Source of the DNA: Anarhynchus alexandrinus
Taxonomy: Eukaryota; Chordata; Aves; Charadriiformes; Charadriidae
Length of the DNA: 64,000 nt
Assembly: GCA_008711295.1 (NCBI GenBank)
Contig: VUYV01000148.1
Location: 1,095,277-1,159,276, forward strand
Direction of reading: 5' to 3'
Positions 24,501 through 34,640 of the stretch are shown one piece after another. The notes under the pieces are model-generated. The model had not been told where the DNA came from, searched no databases, and saw only the letters and a program-made list of their open reading frames with translations. Numbering within the stretch: the first letter of the stretch is position 1; every line of letters starts with the position of its first letter. Position numbers and translations under genes: made by a program.

Positions 24501-26859
24501 TTGCAACAGCGGTTGAAAAAGCAGAATCCTTATCATGGGGCTCTCAAACTGCAGGGTCTCTTGACACCTTCGCCTGGCTCCGTGCGTGTGTGGGAGGTGT
24601 GCTTCCAACCGAATGCCCTTTCCTCGTGGAGATGTGAGGGAAAGGTTTGGGGCTGTAACCGCTAGCCCGGTTAGGGACACGGGAGTTCAGTTTGGAAGAT
24701 GGCATCCCTTGCTGCTAGGCAGCATTTCTCTGTCTCCTGGAGGTGACAGAGCAGACAAGAGGGACTTGTTCCATGGAGCTGCCTGTTGGACTGCTTCCAA
24801 ACTACTTCTGGAGCAGCCTGAAGGGCTTCTCTCTGTGTGGGTTGTTTGGGGTTGTTTGGTTTTTTCCTCTCCAGTGTGTAGTGAAATTAATTCTCCTTTC
24901 CATCGCCTTGCAGATTTAAGCTCTACTAATCCAGCCATGAAAAATCAGAGCAGATGTTCTAGACAAGGAGCAAATCATTTAATTCACCTTTATCAGAGAA
25001 ATAACAAAAGTATTTGTATTTTGTTGCTTAAATGAAACATTTTATATTAAATAAGCAGAACATGTAGCAGTTGGTTTTATTTTCTTGGGTAAGAGCTGCT
25101 CAACTAGGATCATAAAAATACCAGTTTTTGTAGGCTGTATAATTGCTGGTAAATGTCTAAATGCCGCGTAAAGTGCTCTCTATGTCGTGCTTCAATAGAA
25201 AAACAGGAAGTGGCTCATCAGTGTTACTGTCTCAGGGTGTGTTCAAGTAAAGCTAAGTAGAAAAAGATTGGTTTTTTCAATTCCACATATACAGGAGTAT
25301 AGCATTGCAGAATTGGGAGAGAATGCATTTTTAGGGGCGCTCTGTCTCCAGAATTGTGCATCTCCACTTGCATTACTTTAGATTTCTACTCGATTTCCCA
25401 TCCCAGAAGTTTATTTAGAATGTAAGTGTAAGTAGCCTATCAAAAGTAAAGTAATTTGCCATGTCTTTACTTTTGAAAGAAAAAAAAAAAGCAACAAATA
25501 ACTAATGGGCACAAGCTTTCTTGACTTTGGATCACCAATAATAGGAAAGGACTCTTTGATTATGACTTTTGTTAGAGGTAGAGATGGAAGAATACACAGG
25601 AGAAACTATGACATGCAACCAAATCATTTTGACTTACTCCGTTCATTCAAACAAAAATTAATTGATTAAAAAGGAAAATCGGTTTCTTTTGTTCCAGCCA
25701 AAGAAGACAGTAGAAAGGAAGTCTCGTGGCAAGATAAAATGAACACGGATCAGTAAAGTCGAATAGCTGTAGTGTGTTTCATGTTTCCAGAATATAACCT
25801 TTTGCTGTGGACACCAAATCTTTCTGATAAATCTTTGTGATCTCTAACGTGGGCTTTGCTCTCTTACTGGATGTTTGCCTGCTCTCACCCTTTGAACAGT
25901 TAGTGCTCATGCTTCGCAAGTTGTGCTCAGCTCATAGAAAATCATTAAGAACTTGGCATCACGCAGCTACGTGTGCTGTTGCTCACAGCATTGTCCACTC
26001 TCAACTGCTGGCCAAAATGTCGATGCAGCTTAGCGGCAAGACAACTATTTAAATGTGTGCTGCTTAAAAGTTACTGTCAGCAAATTGTACTGAGAAAGTG
26101 TGCTGTAGTGATTTCTAATGCTTTCAAATGCAATTATTGTGGTTATTTGAAGATTATCTACAACGTTACAGATAAAGTTGCAGCATACGTGGCTGCAGGC
26201 ATAGAGTGTGTCAGAACGGAAGGAGATTAAATATTGCTGATAAGGATTTCTGGAAAATGCAGGGAGATGAGCTGTTCTTAAAGTTTAGCACACTGTGTAT
26301 AGATAGTGTGCTAGCAAAATAAATGATCCCCGATCTGCCTACAGCATCTAATAAACGATCCTTCATCTGCCTGCAGTATCTGTTAGTTAAATCATGCTGT
26401 TTGTATATTCCAGTTATCCTGTGATACATCAAAAGAACTTGGTCCACTATTTCTAGTAAACGTCCTCTTTCAATCCATATGATAGGGAGCTTTCCAATGG
26501 GACTCTGCTAAATTTCAGGAGGTGGATTTTATACAGTTAGCGTGGTATGATGACGGTATGTACCGAACTCTGAGCAGACTTATCCAAAGTAAAGAAAGAT
26601 CATCTAAAAAGCAAAAATAAGTTTTGTGAAATAGTAAGAGAATATTGCTTAAAAGTAAAGTTGGAAATTGGAGTTGAAATTGATGCTGACAGCATTCTCC
26701 TTTAGTGTTATACTAAAGATAAGATTAACATAATGTAACTAAACAGTTAGATGGCTTTGAGTGCAAACACTGGTGCTCGTAATGATATTTTTTTCCTCTA
26801 ATGTAAAATAGCTAATTTCATTTTAATTATTTACTTGACAGACTGAACCTATGGAATAG
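5753..26859 (+). CDS. TPST1: Tyrosylprotein sulfotransferase 1 (complete, 4 coding exons, 370 aa)
   Basis: TPST1 transfers sulfate from PAPS to tyrosines of secreted and membrane proteins in the trans-Golgi. The CDS is join(5753-6597, 13685-13883, 23875-23925, 26842-26859), giving 370 codons plus TAG, the length I recall for human TPST1. A short cytosolic tail precedes a signal-anchor at about residues 9-25 (type II membrane topology). The PAPS 5'-phosphosulfate loop GGVPRSGTT lies at 75-83, the catalytic Glu at E100 (RCGEET), and the 3'-phosphate site in [11 protein letters not shown] with R184 and S192. The four disulfide cysteines are at C97, C157, C226 and C234. An N-glycosylation sequon NKT is at N60. 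The sequon I remember at N262 in human reads NQA here and is lost. The ATG at 5753 is chosen over the in-frame GTG at 5735 because it begins the family N-terminus [10 protein letters not shown]. All introns are GT-AG and keep frame. The family member TPST2 is excluded by near-identity to TPST1. Confidence 0.97.
6598..13684 (+). other. TPST1: TPST1 intron after codon 281
   Basis: GTGAGT donor to CTCTACAG acceptor. It is AT-rich and holds no convincing exon on either strand. It contains a perfect inverted repeat at 12842-12863 (9-bp arms, 4-base loop), listed separately. Confidence 0.85.
12842..12863. repeat. Perfect short inverted repeat, 9-bp arms
   Basis: ACTCTGAGT, four A, ACTCAGAGT: the two arms are exact reverse complements. 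It is intronic, with no T run directly after it that would make a terminator meaningful in this genome. Function unknown; it may be chance. Confidence 0.8.
13685..13883 (+). CDS. TPST1: TPST1 exon B: codons 282-348
   Basis: Acceptor CTACAG at 13679-13684 and donor AGG|GTAAGG at 13884. The exon is 199 nt: it completes Lys282 and adds 66 codons ([12 protein letters not shown] ... VENTRR), ending in phase 0. This is the C-terminal helical part of the catalytic domain, with the conserved [16 protein letters not shown] stretch. Confidence 0.95.
18060..18105 (+). mobile_element. CR1 LINE 3' tail fragment
   Basis: The stretch TTGGTCCCTTCCAACCCTGA is followed by ATTCTGTGA-type octamer units (CATTCTGTGATTC CATTCTGTGATG). 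This is the characteristic 3' end of avian CR1 elements, with its short direct repeats. Only the tail is recognisable. The family is known from birds and other sauropsids, which supports the host assignment. Confidence 0.8.
22572..22626 (-). mobile_element. CR1 LINE 3' tail fragment, reverse orientation
   Basis: TTGGAAGGCACCTACAATGATCATCTAGTCCAA on the + strand (split here: TTGGAAGGCACC, TACAATGATC, ATCTAGTCCAA) is the reverse complement of the conserved CR1 3' region. It is preceded by degenerate TATTCTAT/ATAGAATAG units that fit the octamer tail. The element therefore points leftward. It is heavily truncated. Confidence 0.8.
23875..23925 (+). CDS. TPST1: TPST1 exon C: codons 349-365
   Basis: A 51-nt micro-sized exon, phase 0 on both sides, with acceptor TTTTTCCAG and donor CAG|GTACAG. 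It encodes [17 protein letters not shown], matching the near-C-terminal segment of TPST1. Confidence 0.95.
23926..26841 (+). other. TPST1: TPST1 intron after codon 365
   Basis: GTACAG donor to TTACTTGACAG acceptor. It contains a 32-bp imperfect tandem duplication at 26318-26381, listed separately. An isolated GC-richer block near 24,540-24,900 has open frames on both strands but no supporting splice context. Confidence 0.85.
26318..26381. repeat. Two-copy 32-bp tandem duplication
   Basis: Copy 1 at 26318-26349 and copy 2 at 26350-26381 align without gaps. They share AATAAA, GATCC, ATCTGCCT, CAG and ATCT, and differ at six positions. It is an old local duplication about 460 bp before the last TPST1 coding exon. 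Confidence 0.85.
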
Positions 26860-26889
26860 AAGATACAATGGATATTTCTTGCACAGAAG
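26842..26889 (+). CDS. TPST1: TPST1 exon D: last 5 codons, stop and start of 3'UTR
   Basis: Acceptor TTGACAG, then codons for TEPME and TAG at 26857-26859. The exon appears to end at AGAAG|GTAATA (donor GT at 26890), only 30 nt after the stop, and to splice to the non-coding exon at 28319. A stop that close to the last junction should escape nonsense-mediated decay. The coding part is certain; the downstream donor is inferred from consensus. Confidence 0.85.
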
Positions 26890-28318
26890 GTAATAAAATA
26901 GCATGCAGTCCTGCTCATTTGCTCTTCTTGATTTAGTTGATTTTCTTAAACTTATGCAACTCCATGTAAGATTCTGGGTGATAAAAATAGGAAGATATGG
27001 ATCTTGATTCAGAATTGGTAAAAATCACATTGAGGTAAGTCCTAGCAACGAGAGCTACAAAAGCGTAGTTTGTGTGCTCTAGGAATCACAGTGCGGCTCT
27101 ACATGGCTCATAGCAAATACTGCACATTGCTGTGCTATTGCATTGTCAGCATGATTTTAGAGCTTGAAATTGAAAGGAGGACATAAAACTATACTACTAC
27201 TCGGCCAGGCAGTCTGTAGCAGAGTTTCTTGTTCATTTTAGTATTTGTGTGTCTTTCAGTCCTATGGCATCCTTATGCAACAGATTCAGGTCCCCCTTTT
27301 AACAAAATAGTGAAACTTTAAAGATGACTCTTAATCATCTTTGACTTTTGTTTTTAAATCAATTGTCCTTTCTAGATAGAGGAAACTGCTAAAGATGAGC
27401 TGATTTGTAGAATTTGCTTTTAATATGTTCCATAGCCAGTATTTTCAATAGGCTACATTTTAGTTGTTGAATTAACAATGGCAAGATTGTGCAGGGACCT
27501 CAGTAAATTCCAGACTAGTTAACAAATGAATGGTACAAGATTTACTGTATTATTCCAGGATTTTTACTTGCCAACTGTGTTATCAAATGTTCTAGCTCGA
27601 CAACAAAAAATAGCAAAATGCATCCAGTTTAAATATACCCAAAAGCAATATGCCACACAAAGATACCCAGCAGAGGTATTTATTATAGTGGCCATAAATA
27701 TAGCACTCTATAACCCTAAATGTAGCCAAAAGCATCATACCGATTAGAAATAATGGATATAAAAGTTTTCACAAGATTAATTGCAGGCCTTCATTCTGAA
27801 ATCGATAGAGAAACTATAATCTTTTCATGAAATCAATGTTAAAATGACTAAAACATCTACTTCATTTTGCCATTCATTCAAAGAGTGATGCTCTTTGAAA
27901 AATGTATTTAAAACTACAATATTTCTATCTAAAGCTGCTGTCCAGTTTGTCAGAAACCAAATTAACTTCCCAGTAGTAACTACCACTGGTACATTGTAAT
28001 GAAAGAGACACTTTCAGCATGTGAATGCAGCCCACTTTCACAGGTATTTTGAATGTAAGTGGAAATTCAGATAGCTATTTATTTTTCTTACATCTAAGCA
28101 TGCTCCAAGAAGTAACTCAAAATGATGGACAAGGCAGCCGCATTCCATACAGGGAAGGTTTTAGTGGCTGTGGTTAGTCTTGGCAGTGACTTTTCACCTA
28201 CTGAGATAAGTGATTAATCTTAATTATGCGTTATTTGTAATTGGAAAATGTTGTCAAGGATAAAACCAGAATATTGCCTTGAAAGCTCAAACATAACTTA
28301 ATTTTTCTTTTCCTTTAG

Positions 28319-28880
28319 AAAAAACACTGCTGCCTTTTCGATGGAAATGATCTTACAAGGACTGTGCCACTGAGATCAGTGAGGTGTACTGCTCATGGCC
28401 TGCTTTTTTCAGAATTTTCTCCCCCATGTCTTTCATACTGTTTCTGTTCAAAATTTTGCTGTTGTGAGCGCATGTAAACCTGTTAAAAAAAAAAAATCAC
28501 TGATGTTAATGTAGAACCGTATTACATTCGCACAACTATTTTTTTTTAAGGTTTTAAAAACTGCAAAGCAATGCCTGTCTCCAAAATTGCTATTCTGTCT
28601 TCATTACAAAACTCCACCTTCAAACTGATTTTTTTTTTTCCTGTTGCAGTTTGGTTTTAAATGTATGAAACTTTCAAAAGAGTGGTCTGTGCTTGTCCTA
28701 AAAGATTTTTTGGTGGAACAGTTGTCTGTTTTATTCACATGTGGAAATTGTTAAATATCTTTTATTTAAATAAGAAGTTGATAAATGACATGTATAATTA
28801 CAATTCAATGATCTTTTGTATTTTATTTTTCAAAATAAATGCTTTAAATGTGAAATTTTTTTTATTAATGCATTTGGCTC
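28319..28880 (+). other. TPST1: TPST1 terminal 3'UTR exon
   Basis: An acceptor TTTTCTTTTCCTTTAG ends at 28318, and no other gene lies between it and the preceding TPST1 exon. The sequence then runs to AATAAA at 28834-28839 followed by a T-rich stretch, a plausible cleavage region near 28,855-28,900. The small open frames inside (for example 28661-28897) have no protein-like features. The exact 3' end is inferred. Confidence 0.6.
28834..28839 (+). terminator. TPST1: Polyadenylation signal AATAAA (TPST1)
   Basis: Canonical hexamer in CAAAATAAATGC, followed within about 20 nt by a T-rich downstream element. It is the last good signal before the KCTD7 CpG island. Confidence 0.6.
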
Positions 28881-28899
28881 AGTTAAGATTTAAATAATT

Positions 28900-29630
28900 C
28901 AAGATATTGATGTATTACTCAGATGGAAGATATGATCTAATGTCCTGGGTTTGGATCTCTTTTTAAGGTTTGCAATTTAATGCATTTTGTTTGCTTTTAA
29001 ATAGCTTGGTGGTGAGGAAAAAGTAAATTAGAGTATCCTACTGAGAGGCATAAAGGAGTAACATGAGATTTGTTTACTGCAGGAAAAAGTAGGTAATTTT
29101 TAGCCTACTGAATTTGTTCCTCAAAAGCGATTGTGTTCAGACAGGTGCTGCTGGGCTGAAACTGCTTCTGAAAACCCTGCTGGGAAACTTGTATCCTAAA
29201 CCTTTGAGCTATCTGCCAGTCAGTGGAATGTGATTATTCAAGTAAGGGCTTTTTGGGGGGATGGTTTGTCTCTTATTTTCTGTCCCTTCAGTGCCTTTTG
29301 GCATACTGAAGGTGGCCTCAGCCTGCTCCACCGGTTTTAAGAGAAGAAATCCATTCTAACAACAGAAGAGAAGCAGCAATCTATTTATTTTTTTTTTAAG
29401 AGAAGAAATCCCTTCTTTCCAAAATAGTTGTGTTTCTACAAATTCTGCCTTTTAGGATTTGAAACAGTTTTGGTTTTCCTCTCTGTCTTTTGTTGCCACC
29501 ACTCCATTTTGAGAGTAACGTGTATTTGTAAACCCAACAGTGAGCGAACGGCATTTAAGTTAATTTTACAGTTTGGTACAGATTCACCAAACCCTTACCC
29601 AGCAGGAAAATAGCGTTTGCAAAAGCAAGC
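28900..29630. other. TPST1-KCTD7 intergenic spacer
   Basis: About 0.7 kb between the TPST1 poly(A) region and the CpG island. It contains a 23-bp direct repeat with one mismatch (29335-29357 and 29394-29416). No gene recognised. Confidence 0.6.
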
Positions 29631-30400
29631 CCGCAGCATCCCCTGGTGCCGGCAGCAGGCGGTGCCGCCCTTCGCTTTCTCCCCGCACGGCGCCGGGCCG
29701 CGCCGCCTGCCCCCGCCGGAGGGGCAGCCAGGTGCCGCCACAACCACTTCTCTCTACCGGAGCGGTAACTAATCGATGCGTTACGGGATGTTTCCCCTCA
29801 TAGATGCGCAGAAATGAGGAAAAAAAACCCCAAATAAGGCTGTGTGAGAGGTGCGGGGGGGAGCGCTCCCGCCGCCCGCCGTGAGGGGACAGACCTGGCC
29901 CCGCCCGCGCGGGACCCGGATGGGCCCTACGTGACGCGGCGGCCGCTCGCGCTCCCCCCTCCGGAGCCGCCGCGGCGGCGGGCGGGCGGGCAGCAGGTGG
30001 GGGGGGGCGGACCCGCTCCGCTCCTGGGCGGCGGGGGAGAGGCGGCACCGCCCCCGCCACGGCCCCTTCTCCCTCCGTCGGCAGATGTGGCGGCGGGCGG
30101 GCGGCGCGGCGCCGGGCTGGGCGCGGAAGACGAGGTGGCGGCGGCGGCGGCAGGTGTTTCCCCCGCGGCCCGGCAGGGGGCATGAGCGCGGCGGCGGCGG
30201 CACCGTTAACCGACCACCGGCGCCCTGGCAGGTGAGGGGCGGGAAAAGCCGGCGGAGGGTGTGGGTGAGCGCTCGGAGGAGGGCGGTTGGCAGCGGCCGC
30301 CGGCGGGGCGGGGAGCTGCTGCCCGGGCCGGGGGCGCGGCAGGACCCGGCCTGCGCCCGCCACAGCTCCCGCACCCGCGGGCCCCTTCTGGTGAACTCCG
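29630..30400 (+). promoter_or_regulatory. KCTD7: CpG island, probable KCTD7 upstream promoter
   Basis: Composition switches abruptly from AT-rich to very GC- and CpG-rich DNA for about 0.77 kb. It contains GC boxes (CCCCGCCC) and a CRE-like TACGTGACG at 29928-29936. On the + strand it holds an excellent splice donor, GGCAG|GTGAGGGG, at 30232. There is no gene on the left in reverse orientation, so the island most likely serves KCTD7, whose ATG exon begins with a splice-acceptor-like sequence at 34447. Reverse-strand donors (near 29,598 and 30,497) leave room for a divergent non-coding transcript. Confidence 0.7.
30182..30231 (+). CDS. KCTD7: Candidate upstream KCTD7 coding exon (extended N-terminus)
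   Basis: An ATG at 30182 opens 16 codons (MSAAAAAPLTDHRRPG) plus two bases before the donor CAG|GTGAGG. If spliced to the acceptor CCCGTTTAG at 34447, the frame continues through 16 further codons (IATAAYPADLLTRARG) directly into the canonical KCTD7 Met, adding 33 residues counting the serine codon that spans the junction. The frame match could be chance (roughly one in three, then no stop over 16 codons). An out-of-frame upstream ATG at 30085 would compete. The exon's 5' boundary is unknown. The alternative is that this exon is only 5'UTR. Confidence 0.4.
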
Positions 30401-33400
30401 TTAGCGTTTAGGCTCTTTAGAAGGACCTAGCGAGGTGCTAGGAGACGGTTAATATTTCACTGGGTGATTAATGTTTAATTTGCCAGACACCTGACTTACC
30501 CACACGCCGGGCTCAGGTTCTGAGCTCGCCTGGGCCTGTGCTGCCCATCCACAAACGGGATGATGCCTCCACGCTTCGCGGTGGTGAAATTGGAGAGCTG
30601 CTTCAAGCTCATAAAAGCTTGTCCGCGCTGTGAAATTCTGTGTTAAGAAAGTGGTTGTTGGTCGTTCGGTTGCTTCTGGTTCTGCCTCCCCGCTGCCCGG
30701 TGCCTACCCAGGAAGGTCACTATTGTGATGAGGGTCCCCATTGCATCTTCCCATACGGTGCGTCTTTGCTCTCTGATGCAAAAGTTAGGTTATGGTATCC
30801 CTTCATCATACTCTGTGTTGGCTTTTGCTGATGACTGGAGATGCGGAGTAGGTCCAGAATTTTACAATCAAATGTATAATACAGTTTACTGCAGCTCAGG
30901 GATCCCTGCCATTTTTCAGGATGTTTCTTCACTATTCTGACACAGATTCATTAGACTTAACTGGATGTCCAGTCTTTTCCTGCTTTGTTCACACAAGCCT
31001 TTGATCATCTGAGTCTTTTGAAGAATGCTATGGAGATACTGCTAAGTCTCATCTCATTCTGCATCCTCGAAGGCACCCATTTCCTCTTGAAAAAAGGAGA
31101 GCCTAACAATCTGGTTGGTATCTCCCCCAAACAAGCACATTCCGATCAGTTGTCTTTGAATAGCAGTTTATGTAGATCTCCTATGCTGGATTCATTCATC
31201 AGCACCTTGACAATAAAGACTTCAACGGTGTAATTATTATGTCACTTTTTTATACATATGTAACTTTGCCAACACAAGTGTAACCTCAGAAGGTATTTAA
31301 GAAAAATTGTTTTCCTAACAAAACAAAAAGAAGTTGAGGGAACAGCAGAGCCTTGAAAGGCTTTTTTGAGTCTTAGCATCAAGTAAGGCTTGATACAGCT
31401 CTAGGGTTGCTGTCATTTGCTAGGGAATGCAGCAAAACTTGCAGGTCCGGTTCATTTAGTAAGCTTTCTTTAGTGTGTGTATGTGAGACAGTATCTGAAC
31501 TGTTGATAACAAAGCTCTGGGAAGTAATCTCTGCCATTTAAATGACAGGTAGCTTGTAAACTGGAAGGAGGTATTTCTGGTAGAGTAGGATGGTGTTGCT
31601 GTATGGTTCGATTAAATATTTGATTTAGAAATCATTTTGCTTATTGGTGATGTTTTCTCATTAATTATGTGTTGATCTGGCCCGAAACATACTTGAAAAT
31701 GAAATGGATGCATTTACTTGGTTTAAATAAACAAAACAAACCCAGTAACTTTAATATGAGATTTAATAGAAAAGTATTTTTGTGCATAGAGAATAGTAAT
31801 TCTTGAACATGCTTTAAGTGGCAAGGATGTTCAAATGGATGCATATTCCCCATGAAATGCAGAGAACCGAAATGCAGAAAATTGTATGTCAGAAAACTGG
31901 CCAGTGATTAGCTTATGTTTTTCTTTTAGGAAGGCTCCCTGTTCCAGTCAGCATCCTGCTGTTTCACTACTCCGTGTCTGTGGATGAACAGGAAGTGAAG
32001 CAAACCTAGAGAGGAACTTCTGTTACCTTTTAATGAACATCAAAAAACAGGTTAAACTTGTCAATGATCAATCTCTTCATTTTACTGCTACCAATCTTAT
32101 TCTTGAAATCCTGGACTAATTATGGGCTGAGATCTTGTATGCTAAGCCTCACAATTTAGGAGATTGCTTTGTGTGAACATTCCAACAGAAAAGCAGCTTA
32201 TTACTCATGAGCATAACATAATTAACCTATCCTCTCTCATGTTTTTTCCTAAACCCTGGTGTCACATTGAAGGAAGATTATGAAAGAGGAAGAAGAATTT
32301 CCTTTTTCTCAAACCTCTACTTCTGTTGGGAAAGAAGGCCTTTTTGGTACAGTGCCAAATGGATGAACTTATCCAAAACACATTCTGTGGTCCATGATTC
32401 TGATATGCTTAATGGAGCTGAATTTTGTTTATTCAGAGTACGCTCCATTTACATGAAAGCTGTGGGATATTCTTGAAAAATGTGGACAATTAAAGATCAC
32501 ATTTTTGGTCAGTCTTGAGTTCTTTTGAATAGTCTTAAGAGAACTGGAAATACAGCAGTCAAAGTACTGGTTTCAAGTAACAGCATTATAAATAATACAT
32601 TGACAGTAAATACAGCCTCACACACAATTTTGACTGTACATCTGATAAATTAAGCTTCTACAAGCTGTTTCTTGATGATAATTTGTTTACCTCCTTAAAG
32701 GAGTCCCTACCAAAATAATTTTTCATTTATGTTGTATATGTTCTTTATCTGTGAGGCATAGTTGACTTGTTTTGATAATTGATGGTGTCAAAATAGATGT
32801 TGTTTCAGGACAAATATTAAAATTGTTAATAGGGTGTGGACCTTGAGAAGCCTTTCCATCCTTATTTATCTGCCTATGCATTGTACTGTGGTGGAAAAAC
32901 AATTATGAAGTGAAAGTCCATCTTTTGAACTGTAGAGAAGAGAAATTAAATACCTGTCTTGAGCTGAGACAAACCTCGTAACAAGCTGCAGTTTAAAAAG
33001 AAATTTCTGAAACTTCACAGTACCTACTTCTCTAAGTTTATTAGGGTGTTAAACAGGATCTAGAATTCACCTCCAAATTTTGGTGAAAGAAGGTTATGTA
33101 CACTCCCAGAGAGTGTGGAGGTTTTGATCTGATTAGCTCTCTAAAGAGTCTCTGTTGGCCAGGAGCATCCCAGTTCTCTCTGGGTTCATTTTGAACTTGC
33201 AGCATTTCCTTTAAGAGCTAAGATCTACAGATAGCCTGACCATGTGCATAATGACTGTATTAGCAGAATTAGTAAGGCAGAATAATTAATCGTGGCTATT
33301 AAAATTTTATGTTATTTCTGCTTGTTGATTTTGATTGGAAGCAACCTTTATGAAACATTTATTTAGTCAATAAATAAATGTACAAGATGTGCTTGTGCAA

Positions 33401-34014
33401 ATATTCTTTCCCTTTTTGTAATTTATAGTGATGTGAGACAAGGAGAGTGCAGACTTAGAGAGCTGGATAAAACTTCCAGTAGTTTAATTTCTTTGTTAGG
33501 ATGTTGTGATGCCACTGGAGACACGACAGCAATCCTGTAAACAGAGGTACTTTTTACATAAGAATGCGGTGTAAAGAGAACAGCAGGGTTTCTAGTCTTT
33601 CCTGCTCTTTCAATTATTATTTTTATAATGCAGTTTATTGTTAGTCTGTCCCATCCTCTGGGTAAAGATGGACTGTGAAAGCATTGTAGTTGGTGTTGCT
33701 ATGCAGTTTTTTCTGTGCAGGAAAGGAAATTGATAATTAGCAGTAAATGCACAATATAACATGCAGAGTTAAATACCTGTGTATCAGATGTGTGCATTTG
33801 TGTACAGTACGATGTGATGCCGGGGGCAGGAAAACGTCTGTTTTCTCTGTCTAGTTAGAAAGCGCAATTTTCTCATTTCACAGGAAATGCTAGAACTGAA
33901 CAGAGAGCCTTTACGGTGCCTGTCATTGTGCACAGCAGGGTCTGATCCGCTTTTGCAGCTGAAGGTGATAGACTGGGAGCTTGGTTGGGAGCAGGAGTCC
34001 GGGGTGTTGCACAG

Positions 34015-34180
34015 CGCGCGCAGCCAATGAGAGCCTGCATGTCAGGACGCGTTTCTGCAGATGGCCTATTGCGACGGACGGGATGGAACAGCAGCCACCC
34101 AAATTCACCCAGCAAATGACATTTTGCTGCAAAAGCGTGGCGGAGCCAATCACGCACTGCACCGCACAGCCAATGGACGC
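34015..34180 (+). promoter_or_regulatory. KCTD7: CCAAT-box cluster, candidate proximal KCTD7 promoter
   Basis: Three CCAAT boxes in good NF-Y context: AGCCAATGA (CCAAT 34024-34028), AGCCAATCA (34146-34150) and AGCCAATGG (34170-34174). They lie in a locally CpG-enriched stretch 320-480 bp before the KCTD7 ATG, unlike the AT-rich flanks. This suggests a second start site that reads directly into the ATG exon without the CpG-island exon. NF-Y binding is inferred from motif only. Confidence 0.5.
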
Positions 34181-34383
34181 CGGTCTCTTACCCAGCCACT
34201 GGCAGGGGCTCTGTGACTGTTGGACCTTGGTACAGCTCTGCAAAACTGCATTCCTGCAGAGACAGCCCTCTCCGAGTTTGTTTCTCAGCACAATAGTCAT
34301 CTTTGCTGTGATTCATTTCCCAGTAATAACAATGCCATTGTAAATTATCAGCGTAAAGCCGGGCAGTTACGTGCCTTGCCTGC

Positions 34384-34389
34384 CACGTG
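34384..34389 (+). promoter_or_regulatory. KCTD7: CACGTG E-box (CLEAR-like) upstream of KCTD7 start
   Basis: GCCACGTGAT lies 108-113 bp before the ATG. The CLEAR consensus bound by TFEB/MITF is GTCACGTGAC; this site keeps the CACGTGA core. KCTD7 is tied to a lysosomal storage disease, which makes such a site plausible, but a single E-box is weak evidence. Confidence 0.35.
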
Positions 34390-34496
34390 ATCTTCTGCAG
34401 CTGGTGGGGAGAGTGCCTAAGTAATTTGGGTCTTGTTTCCCGTTTAGCATTGCCACGGCTGCCTACCCAGCAGACCTGCTTACGAGAGCCAGAGGG

Positions 34497-34640
34497 ATGG
34501 TGGTAGTTACGGGGCAGAACAAAGTGAGTGGAAACCCGGATGATGCCATGTCGAGCTCAGATGCAGAGGATGATTTCCAAGAGCCAGCCACTCCTACTGC
34601 AACCCAGGCAGGACAAGCACTACCTCTGCTGCCTCAGCAG
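34497..34640 (+). CDS. KCTD7: KCTD7 exon 1 coding part: codons 1-48
   Basis: ATG at 34497 in GAGGGATGG (G at +4), ending CAGCAG|GTAAGA. It encodes the disordered N-terminus. The frame is open upstream as far as the acceptor-like CCCGTTTAG at 34447, so an N-terminal extension is possible. Confidence 0.93.

Larger units (their letters stand above)
30232..34447 (+). other. KCTD7: Putative KCTD7 5' intron
   Basis: The region lies between the CpG-island donor and the acceptor at 34447. It is mostly AT-rich and without protein-like frames. Its last 450 bp change to a moderately CpG-containing, CCAAT-box-bearing stretch described separately. Confidence 0.5.

Noticed and set aside
29584..30363. 259-residue reverse-strand open frame in the KCTD7 CpG island (and overlapping 197-aa frame)
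   Set aside because: Pro/Ala/Arg low-complexity translation produced by GC-rich, stop-poor DNA on both strands. No domain, no splice or start support.
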